Of a stretch of DNA of 64,000 bases, positions 55,001 through 63,600 are shown one piece after another (the stretch's first letter is position 1; each line of letters starts with the position of its first letter). The notes under the pieces were generated by a model. It searched no databases. It was not told the DNA's origin and saw only the letters and a program-made list of their open reading frames with translations. The stretch lies in NCBI GenBank assembly GCA_029721435.1, contig CM056574.1:75807501-75871500 (forward strand), read 5' to 3'. The stretch comes from Gymnothorax reevesii. Its lineage: Eukaryota > Chordata > Actinopteri > Anguilliformes > Muraenidae. Position numbers and translations under genes: made by a program.

Positions 55001-56790
55001 AGAACTTGAAATCAAGTCAGGGAAAAATGAAAACTTGGTATGATCATAAGGCTAGAAGCCGTGAGTTTAAACCAGGAGACAAGGTCCTTGTGTTGTTTCC
55101 CTTGCAGTCCAATCCATTGCAGGCTAGATTTCATGGTCCTTATGAAATTCTGACAAAACTCAATGATCTCAATTACATTGTGAAGACTCCAAATAGGAGA
55201 AAACCAAAACAATTGTGTCATATTAACATGCTAAAGCCTTATCATGACAGAAATGCTAGGGTTGCAGCTGTCACTTCAGATTCTCCAATGGTCGAAACGT
55301 GTGAAGATGAGGGGGAGTTTCAAGATGATGAACCAAGAATTAAAGCTGAAGTTCTTTCATGTAAATTGTCAAACACTGAAGTGTTGCAAAATCTTGATGT
55401 AAAACTCCAGCACTTAGAGCCCTCACAGAGAGATCAGTTTGAAAGGTTGATCAAGAAATATGAGGATTTGTTTCCTGATGTTCCAAAGAGAGTTACTATA
55501 GCCTCTCATGATGTAGATGTTGGTGATGCCAAACCAATTAAACAGCATCCATACCGGATGAATCCTGAAAAGAGAAAGATTGCTGAGAAAGAGGTTGAGT
55601 ACATGTTAAAACATGATATTATCAGACCCTCCAACTCCGATTGGAGTTCACCCTGTGTGCTAGTTCCAAAACCTGATGGAAGTACTAGATTCTGTACAGA
55701 TTATCGCAAAGTCAATGCTGTAACTAGAACTGATGTGTTTCCAATACCTAGGATTGATGATTGTATTGATAGTGTAGGGCAAGCAAAGTTTCTGACCAAG
55801 ATTGATTTATTGAAGGGTTATTGGTGTGTGCCTTTAACTGAGAGGGCCAAGAGCATCTCTGCTTTTCCCACACCATCTGGATTGTACCAGTATGAAGTCC
55901 TACCCTTTGGCATGAAAAATGCCCCAGCCACGTTCCAAAGGATGATACAGTCTACAATCGCCGGATTGCCACACACGGGTGCGTACATCGATGACCTGAT
56001 CACTTGGAGTGACTCCTGGGAAGAACATCTAAAAGATGTAGAGACGTTGTTCCAGCGCCTGACCCAGGCTAACCTGACTGTTAACCTGAGCAAGAGTGAC
56101 TTTGGTTGTGCTACTGTCACCTATCTTGGCTACGTCATAGGCCAGGGTAAGGTGGCACCCATAAATGCTAAAGTCCAAGCCATCATGGACTTTCCAGTTC
56201 CTGACAACAAAAAAGCTTTGCGCCGCTTCCTTGGAATGATCGGGTACTACCGCAAGTTCTGCAAGAACTTTGCTGAGATTGCTCTCAGTCTAACTAACCA
56301 ACTGAAGAAAGGCGTAAAGTTCACCTGGGATGATGCATGCCAGAGAGCCTTCGATCTTCTGAAGTCTCTGCTGTGTCACTTCCCCGTGCTCAAATCTCCT
56401 GACTTCAACAAACCGTTCTCCATCGCGGTCGATGCTAGCGACCAAGCTTGTGGATCTGTGCTCCTACAGAGAAGTGACTCTGATGACATTGAGCATCCCG
56501 TGGCATACTTCTCCAGGAAGTTCAATCGCCACCAAAGGAACTATTCCACAATAGAGAAGGAGCTGTTGGCTCTGGTTTTTTCTTTACAACACTTTGAGGT
56601 TTATGTTTGTACAGGACAAAAGCCAATGATTGTGTACACTGACCACAATCCGTTAATGTTTTTGAGTAAGATGAAAAACAAGAATCGGAGATTGTTGAAT
56701 TGGAGTTTGATTTTACAGGAGTTTGACTTGGAAATTAAGCATGTGAAGGGTACAGACAATGTAATTGCTGATTGCTTATCCCGTGTTTGA
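52087..56790 (+). CDS. Gmr1-B gag-pol polyprotein (copy 1)
   Basis: The 1567-codon open frame reads in order: a SAP-like N-terminal helix pair, a Glu/Arg-rich coiled coil (about 58-135), gag core, zinc knuckle CSYCKKSGHVTTNC (367-380), protease LRDTGAS (Asp459), integrase HHCC zinc site (His713, His720, Cys750, Cys753), integrase DDE (Asp784, Asp843, Glu879, spacing 35), GPY-type domain (about 1005-1060), RT from about 1140 with YIDD (Asp1302, Asp1303), and RNase H (Asp1449, then STIEKE and YTDHNPL), ending ADCLSRV. The frame opens at a non-ATG codon. A natural ATG at 52050 lies in another frame that stops after 16 codons, one base out of register; the first in-frame ATG is at 52159. Confidence 0.9.
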   Translation: MKSFKKTELLEICRQLELTEVKPAMRKARLAREIVEYYIDENVFAPGDLEQFPVENPNIEMELKLKMLEIEREEKEKQRQFELEKLAREEKQREFEREKEERAERERQRQRDFELEKLDREERLQMEQLKIKIAMKNKFCASQEVKLVPPFSEKDVDNYFQCFEKVAKSCQWPKEHWPLMLQTVLKGKAQQAYSALSADDSSDYEVVKKVILRAYELVLEAYRQKFRGLKKSENQTYVEFANEKQVCFERWCTSMEVKDDFNSLKEMVLVEEFKNCVKDDVKTYLNEKQALNLQSAAKFADEYVLTHKSKFQSSSNNKWSQFQKKGYGDTQDSSPKDKDKSGDGAQKSSNRSDQSVKADSDKSGLVCSYCKKSGHVTTNCWFLKAKKEKEKDTKPNAFVKTRLETPVVDNQSAKLPASCGAKKPNTADFVREEFLPFVSEGFVALNEHTTPVPIYILRDTGASQSLLLMDSLELRDETASGDFILVQGIEGRTVSVPLRSIFLKSDLVTGQVKVGLMSSLPIKGVSLLLGNDLAGGKVVPPVHLTSQPSTEDGDEDPSLYPSCAVTRAMAKKAKEDDVVVPSSTLNSQDSGGSPHDSDWPTMVSPFEDLSDTFISSLFSQPDGSGDSDVSGDLSLSRKRLIEEQTNDPEICVLKRRALPDKEIDAVSVGYYLKDGVLMRKWRPPDIPANADWAVVRQIVVPKVYRNEILTMAHSLPLGGHLGVNKTVDKIMKHFFWPGLRKDVSNFCKTCHTCQVVGKHQLDPPVAPLQPIPAFGEPFSRVIVDCVGPLPKTRSGNQYLLTIMCASTRFPEAIPLRNIKATAISKALIKFFTLFGLPREIQSDQGSNFTSGLFQQVVYELGAKQILSSAYHPESQGALERFHSTLKTMMRTYCYDHEKDWDEGVHLLLFAAREAVQESTGFSPFELVFGHEVRGPLLLLSEQWQEEEPQISLLDYVSKFKERLCAACDLAKENLKSSQGKMKTWYDHKARSREFKPGDKVLVLFPLQSNPLQARFHGPYEILTKLNDLNYIVKTPNRRKPKQLCHINMLKPYHDRNARVAAVTSDSPMVETCEDEGEFQDDEPRIKAEVLSCKLSNTEVLQNLDVKLQHLEPSQRDQFERLIKKYEDLFPDVPKRVTIASHDVDVGDAKPIKQHPYRMNPEKRKIAEKEVEYMLKHDIIRPSNSDWSSPCVLVPKPDGSTRFCTDYRKVNAVTRTDVFPIPRIDDCIDSVGQAKFLTKIDLLKGYWCVPLTERAKSISAFPTPSGLYQYEVLPFGMKNAPATFQRMIQSTIAGLPHTGAYIDDLITWSDSWEEHLKDVETLFQRLTQANLTVNLSKSDFGCATVTYLGYVIGQGKVAPINAKVQAIMDFPVPDNKKALRRFLGMIGYYRKFCKNFAEIALSLTNQLKKGVKFTWDDACQRAFDLLKSLLCHFPVLKSPDFNKPFSIAVDASDQACGSVLLQRSDSDDIEHPVAYFSRKFNRHQRNYSTIEKELLALVFSLQHFEVYVCTGQKPMIVYTDHNPLMFLSKMKNKNRRLLNWSLILQEFDLEIKHVKGTDNVIADCLSRV

Positions 56791-56910
56791 ATGTGTATAT
56801 ATATATCATGTGTTTGAATATTGTATGATATGTGTATATAGACAAGTGTTCACTTAACCATTTTGTATTGAAAAGAAAAATTTTGCCTTTATGAGTCAAA
56901 ATTTTTCCCT

Positions 56911-56923
56911 TTTGGAATGGAGG
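56911..56923 (+). other. Gmr1-B purine-rich tract
   Basis: TTTGGAATGGAGG directly before the 3' LTR, the likely plus-strand primer. Confidence 0.7.
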
Positions 56924-57422
56924 TGTAATGTGAATATAGGCCACTAGATGGCAGTATTTACCTTTTTTTTGTTAAGCTCAGACTGGAGTCATGTTTAGAC
57001 ATGTCCTGAACATGTCTGGGGCAAGTCTCAGAAAGTTAAAAAAAAAAGAGGTCTAAATGTGGGTGGGGTCTGCAAAAGAGTATATAAGGAAAAGAATTGA
57101 GACAGTAAGGTAGTAGGAGAAATTGCAAGAAGATGACCAGACCTGCCATTCTGTTCAAGACCTATGACGTTTCTTTTGTGGATTTCTTTGCCTGTGTTTG
57201 AGCATTTTCTTCATCCAGGACATCACCAAGCCACCCCACCAAAAAGGGACTGTAATTATTTCTGTTTTTTCTTATTTATCAATCTTGGTCTTTAGTTGTA
57301 GGTTGTTATTAGTCTTTGTCTTTGTTAAAAATTAAATGTGTTTTAGTTGTTAAAACTGTGTTTGTCATTCCTTTGCTGTTGCTGTTGTGTTATAAATGTA
57401 ATAACAAATTGGGGCCATGACA
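56924..57422 (+). repeat. Gmr1-B copy 1, 3' LTR
   Basis: 499 bp ending CATGACA, otherwise the same as the 5' LTR by eye. Confidence 0.93.
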
Positions 57423-58936
57423 CTCCACAGTGCCCTCTTGACACGGCCATGTTGACATAAAAGTGCTTGTATGTTCATGAAATTTGGTCTGATCATTGCA
57501 TTTGTTTTTTTGGGCTTTGCTTATTTTTTTGAAATTTTTCGGCCAAACAGGAAGTGAGCTATGAGCCATTTCCTGCGTTATTCCAAATTTTTCGAACAAA
57601 CATTTGAAGGCCTTAGCATACTCAAAAGCATGCAAAACTTTGCAAAAATTATATTTGTTTGATTGTCTCAAATTTGAGACAAAAATTGGCTGTAAATGTG
57701 GCATTATGGCTCTATAGCGCCCCCAATCAAATTTTTAAAAGAATTGCCTTTTTGAGGGTCTCAGCATGCTCAAAAACTCACAATATTTTGTACAGTTCTA
57801 AATACCATCATTCTTATGACACTGATAAAAAATTTACATATAGGCGTGGCAAAAATGGCATTATAGCGCCCCCTGGAAAATTTCAAAGAAGCAGCCCTCG
57901 CATCATGGTTGACCTGCATGTATGAACTTCGGTGGACATGTGGAATATCCTGAGACCTAAAAATAAGTCTCTTGGTGCCATGACCTAGACCCAACAGGAA
58001 GTTTGCCATTTTTAATTGAAATTGCAACTTTTTTAGATTTCTCGCAATTCGTAGGTGTCGTACTTTAACGAACTCCTCCTAGAGATTTTATCAGATCAAC
58101 TTAATATTTGGCAGATAATATCTGAAGACCTTGCTAATGTGAAATTGAGAAGCAATTTTAATTTTATCGAACAATGTATCCGTGGCGTCGCAGCGAATTT
58201 TGATGTCCCGCCATGAAACAGGGAGTTGCTTTTACTGCGACATACTTTGTGGGATTTGCCCGAAACTTCCTATGCTTGATAAAATTGTTCTCCGAAGTAA
58301 AAACATATGCTAATATTGGATCGGGAGGTGCTAGGTGGCTCCACAGCGCCCTCTAGATATGGTCATGTTAAGATAAAAGTGCTTGAATGTTCATGAAATA
58401 TGGTCAGATCATTGCACTAGTCATTCTGGGCAATGGTAAATTTTTTTGGCCAAACAGGAAGTGAGCTATGAGCTATTTCCTGCGTTTTAACAAATTTCAC
58501 GAACACACGTTTGAAGGTCTTAGAATACCCCAAAGCTTGCAAAACCTAGCACAATTTATTATTGTCTTATTTTCTTCAATGTAATCCATCAATTGGCACT
58601 AAATGTGGCATAATGGCTCAATAGCGCCCCCAATCAGATTCATAAAAGAATTGCTCTTTAGCAGGTCTAAACATGCTGGAAAATTAACAAAAATCAACAC
58701 ACTCATGGAGCTCGGTAATACGATTACTATATTGTACATTTTGCGCACAGGCATGTCAAAATGGTACCAAAGCACCCTCCAGAAAATTTTTGCACTCCCC
58801 TCAGGAAACCATATTGTACGTGGTCAAGCAGTGTCCAATGGCTGTGAATGGACGCCTGCACCCATCAAGATCTTGCTGCCTCCCCAACGTGCAAGAGGGG
58901 TGCGAGGGCCCTTTCAACGCTGCTTGCAGCTTTAAT
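57423..58936. repeat. Structured repeat array: unit 3, right part
   Basis: It resumes at CTCCACAGTGCCCTC after the Gmr1-B insertion. Monomer markers lie at 57549 and 58458. The unit ends with the GCTGCTTGCAGC hairpin at 58919-58930 and an ATT run. Confidence 0.88.
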
Positions 58937-59985
58937 TATTATTATTATTCTGCTGCGAGAACGCATTTTTGAGGGCTTTGCCATGCACGAAAACTCACAA
59001 AAATTTGCCGACACGTCAGTCATTGTGAAAATTGCAAACTATTTTTATTTTTGTGCTTGGACATGCCCCAGTGGCTCTATAGCGCCACCAAACACGAGGC
59101 CATTTTGGAACGCACTTGCTCGGAATCTCACGAAATTCAATAGGGTCATAGTAGTCATAATACATTTTTTTGTCAATTTTTTTGAAATTTTTTTGCCACA
59201 CAGGAAGTGAGCTATGAGCCATTTCCTGCGTTTTTTCAGATTTTACGAACACATTTTTGAGGGCCTTATCATGCTCGAAAACTCGCCAAACTTGGTTGAT
59301 TGACTAAAAGTATTAAGTTCTTTCATTCGATATCTCATTTGGCACTAGGTGTGACATGGTAGCTCTTTAGCGCCCCCTAATACATTATCGCATTTTTGAT
59401 GGCCTCACCATGCTCGAAAACTCACAAAACTTTGCAAACATATTCAGCTGGTCATACTCTTTACTAGGATATAGGGTTTACAGATAGATGTGGCAAAATT
59501 GCATTACAGCGCCACCTAAAAAATTTCAATGAAGCAGCCCTCGCAGCGTGTTTAACCTACATGTACAAAATTCGGTGCACATGTGTACTATGCCAAGACC
59601 TCAAAAAAAGTCTCTTGGTGCCATGACTTAGACTCTACAGGAAGTCCGCCATTTTTAATTGAATTTGCAACTTTTTTAAATTTTTTGCCATTCACAGGCG
59701 TCGTACTTTAACAAACTCCTCCTAGAGATTTTATTCAATCAACTTGAAAGTTGGCACAGGCCATCTCAAGACTTTCTCCATGTTAAATTGCGAAGCTTTT
59801 TTGGATTCATCGAAATTTGTGTCCGTGGCGTTGCGGCGAATTTCGAAGTTTCGCCATGAAACTGGAAGTTGCTTTTATGAGCACATGCTTTGTGAGATTT
59901 GCGTGAAACTTTACAGGCTTAATAATAGTCTACTTCCAAATATACCTATTTGTTGATATTGGATTGGGTGTGGTCAGGTGGCTCC
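58937..59985. repeat. Structured repeat array: unit 4 (duplicated unit 3)
   Basis: Near-identical to 50390-51438 at an offset of 8547, including the CTCC target site before Gmr1-B copy 2. Confidence 0.9.
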
Positions 59986-60484
59986 TGTAATGTGAATATA
60001 GGCCACTAGATGGCAGTATTTACCTTTTTTTTGTTAAGCTCAGACTGGAGTCATGTTTAGACATGTCCTGAACATGTCTGGGGCAAGTCTCAGAAAGTTA
60101 AAAAAAAAAGAGGTCTAAATGTGGGTGGGGTCTGCAAAAGAGTATATAAGGAAAAGAATTGAGACAGTAAGGTAGTAGGAGAAATTGCAAGAAGATGACC
60201 AGACCTGCCATTCTGTTCAAGACCTATGACGTTTCTTTTGTGGATTTCTTTGCCTGTGTTTGAGCATTTTCTTCATCCAGGACATCACCAAGCCACCCCA
60301 CCAAAAAGGGACTGTAATTATTTCTGTTTTTTCTTATTTATCAATCTTGGTCTTTAGTTGTAGGTTGTTATTAGTCTTTGTCTTTGTTAAAAATTAAATG
60401 TGTTTTAGTTGTTAAAACTGTGTTTGTCATTCCTTTGCTGTTGCTGTTGTGTTATAAATGTAATAACAAATTGGGGCCATAACA
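59986..60484 (+). repeat. Gmr1-B copy 2, 5' LTR
   Basis: Matches 51439-51937 by eye, ending CATAACA like the 5' (not the 3') LTR of copy 1. Confidence 0.93.
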
Positions 60485-60487
60485 AAT

Positions 60488-60505
60488 TGGGGGCTCGTCC
60501 GGGAT
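60488..60505 (+). other. Gmr1-B copy 2 primer binding site, tRNA-Pro
   Basis: TGGGGGCTCGTCCGGGAT, as in copy 1. Confidence 0.92.
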
Positions 60506-60633
60506 AGACCATTGTGTGAGTAATTTATTGAAAATCTAACATTCCAAATTGTGAAATTGTTTTGTGAATTTTCCTAGATATATATTGACAACAGCAATGG
60601 ATGATTTCTTGGCATCACCAACCGTAGGGGTTT

Positions 60634-63600
60634 TTGAAGTCTTTTAAAAAGACAGAACTGCTAGAAATTTGCAGACAGTTGGAGCTGACAGAGGTAAAAC
60701 CAGCCATGCGAAAAGCAAGACTGGCTAGAGAGATAGTTGAATATTACATTGATGAAAATGTGTTTGCACCAGGAGATCTGGAACAGTTTCCAGTGGAAAA
60801 TCCAAATATAGAAATGGAACTTAAATTAAAAATGCTAGAGATTGAGAGGGAAGAAAAAGAAAAACAAAGGCAGTTTGAGTTAGAAAAATCAGCAAGAGAA
60901 GAAAAACAAAGAGAATTTGAGAGAGAGAAAGAGGAAAGAGCAGAAAGAGAGAGACAGAGACAGAGAGATTTTGAATTAGAGAAATTGGATAGAGAAGAAA
61001 GACTCCAAATGGAGCAACTAAAAATTAAAATAGCAATGAAAAATAAATTTTGTGCTAGTCAGGAGGTAAAACTGGTGCCTCCATTTTCGGAAAAGGATGT
61101 TGACAACTATTTCCAATGTTTTGAAAAGGTAGCAAAGAGTTGCCAGTGGCCAAAGGAACACTGGCCTCTGATGTTGCAAACTGTCCTCAAGGGTAAAGCT
61201 CAACAAGCCTATTCGGCTTTGTCTGCAGATGATTCCTCTGATTATGAGGTTGTCAAAAAGGTTATTTTGAGAGCTTATGAGTTGGTTCTAGAGGCTTACC
61301 GACAGAAATTCAGAGGTCTGAAGAAATCTGAAAATCAGACTTATGTTGAATTTGCTAATGAGAAGCAGGTTTGCTTTGAGCGCTGGTGTACTTCTATGGA
61401 GGTCAAGGATGATTTCAACTCACTAAAAGAGATGGTGTTAGTTGAAGAATTCAAGAACTGTGTTAAGGATGATGTTAAGACCTACCTTAATGAGAAGCAA
61501 GCACTGAACTTGCAATCAGCTGCCAAATTTGCAGATGAATATGTTCTCACTCATAAGTCCAAATTTCAGTCTAGCAGTAACAATAAATGGTCCCAATTTC
61601 AGAAAAAGGGTTACGGTGATACCCAAGATTCCTCACCCAAAGACAAAGACAAATCTGGTGATGGTGCTCAGAAATCCAGTAACAGGTCTGATCAAAGTGT
61701 GAAAGCTGATAGTGACAAAAGTGGTCTAGTTTGCAGTTATTGCAAGAAATCTGGTCATGTTACAACTAACTGTTGGTTCCTTAAAGCTAAGAAAGAAAAA
61801 GAAAAGGATACCAAACCAAATGCCTTTGTGAAAACAAGGTTAGAAACCCCTGTAGTAGATAACCAATCTGCTAAATTGCCTGCTTCTTGTGGGGCTAAAA
61901 AGCCTAATACAGCTGACTTCGTGAGGGAGAAATTTCTTCCATTTGTGTCAGAGGGATTTGTTGCTCTGAATGAGCATACTACTCCTGTCCCCATATATAT
62001 CCTAAGGGATACCGGAGCTTCTCAGTCACTTTTGTTGATGGACTCCTTGGAGTTACGTGATGAGACCGCTTCAGGGGATTTCATACTTGTACAAGGTATT
62101 GAAGGGAGGACTGTATCTGTACCCCTGCGCTCTATATTCTTGAAGTCAGATTTAGTTACAGGACAGGTAAAGGTGGGACTTATGTCAAGTCTACCTATAA
62201 AGGGTGTTTCTCTGTTGCTAGGCAATGACCTGGCTGGGGGCAAAGTAGTTCCCCCTGTACATCTTACTTCACAGCCGAGCACTGAAGATGGGGATGAGGA
62301 CCCATCTCTGTATCCTTCTTGCGCAGTGACTCGTGCTATGGCCAAGAAGGCTAAAGAAGATGATGTTGTGGTGCCGTCCAGTACATTGAATAGTCAGGAC
62401 TCAGGTGGTTCGCCTCATGACTCTGATTGGCCTACTATGGTTTCTCCGTTTGAGGACTTATCAGATACTTTTATCAGTTCTCTATTCAGCCAGCCGGATG
62501 GGTCTGGTGATTCTGATGTGTCTGGAGACTTGTCTCTGTCCAGAAAGCGGTTGATTGAGGAGCAAACTAATGATCCTGAAATTTGTGTACTAAAGAGGAG
62601 AGCCCTTCCTGATAAAGAAATAGACGCAGTTTCAGTTGGGTATTATCTCAAGGATGGTGTGTTGATGCGGAAGTGGCGCCCTCCTGATATCCCTGCTAAT
62701 GCAGATTGGGCAGTGGTCAGGCAAATTGTTGTTCCGAAGGTCTATAGGAATGAGATCTTAACAATGGCTCATAGTTTACCTTTAGGAGGTCATCTTGGTG
62801 TTAACAAGACTGTTGATAAGATCATGAAACACTTCTTTTGGCCTGGGCTTCGGAAAGACGTTTCCAACTTTTGCAAAACCTGTCACACTTGTCAGGTAGT
62901 TGGAAAACACCAGTTAGACCCACCTGTAGCTCCATTGCAGCCTATCCCAGCATTTGGGGAGCCATTCTCTAGGGTCATTGTTGATTGCGTTGGTCCATTA
63001 CCCAAGACTAGATCTGGAAATCAGTACTTGTTGACAATCATGTGTGCATCTACCAGATTCCCCGAAGCCATACCTCTACGTAACATCAAGGCAACTGCAA
63101 TCTCGAAGGCTTTGATAAAGTTCTTCACGTTGTTTGGCCTTCCCAGGGAAATTCAGTCAGACCAAGGTAGCAATTTCACTTCTGGATTGTTTCAGCAGGT
63201 TGTGTATGAACTAGGTGCAAAACAGATTCTTTCTAGTGCCTATCATCCAGAAAGTCAGGGTGCCTTAGAGCGGTTTCATTCCACTCTCAAGACAATGATG
63301 AGGACTTATTGTTATGACCATGAGAAAGACTGGGATGAAGGGGTTCATTTGCTGTTGTTTGCAGCTAGAGAAGCAGTGCAGGAGTCTACTGGATTCAGTC
63401 CATTTGAGCTAGTGTTTGGTCATGAAGTGAGAGGACCTTTGCTATTATTGAGTGAACAATGGCAAGAGGAAGAGCCGCAAATCAGTCTGTTAGACTATGT
63501 TAGCAAGTTCAAGGAAAGATTGTGTGCAGCTTGTGACCTTGCCAAAGAGAACTTGAAATCAAGTCAGGGAAAAATGAAAACTTGGTATGATCATAAGGCT

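Larger units (their letters stand above)
51439..57422 (+). mobile_element. Gmr1-B copy 1: Ty3/Gypsy element with integrase before RT
   Basis: A 5984-bp element with 499-bp LTRs differing at one base that I can see (51934 A, 57419 G), flanked by the 4-bp duplication CTCC (51435-51438, 57423-57426). It has a tRNA-Pro primer site, one long gag-pol frame and a purine-rich tract before the 3' LTR. The near-identical LTRs imply recent insertion. Gene order gag-PR-IN-RT-RH marks the Gmr1 group. It is related to Gmr1-A but the LTRs and primer differ. Confidence 0.93.
50326..58872. repeat. 8547-bp tandem duplication, copy 1
   Basis: Position n here corresponds to n+8547 from 58873 to the window end. 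The copy contains the left part of unit 3, the whole of Gmr1-B copy 1 and the right part of unit 3. By eye I found four substitutions over about 5.1 kb: 50595/59142, 52343/60890, 53383/61930 and 54150/62697. Left of 50326 the two places are only related repeat sequence, so the breakpoint lies there, near the unit-end block. Confidence 0.88.
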
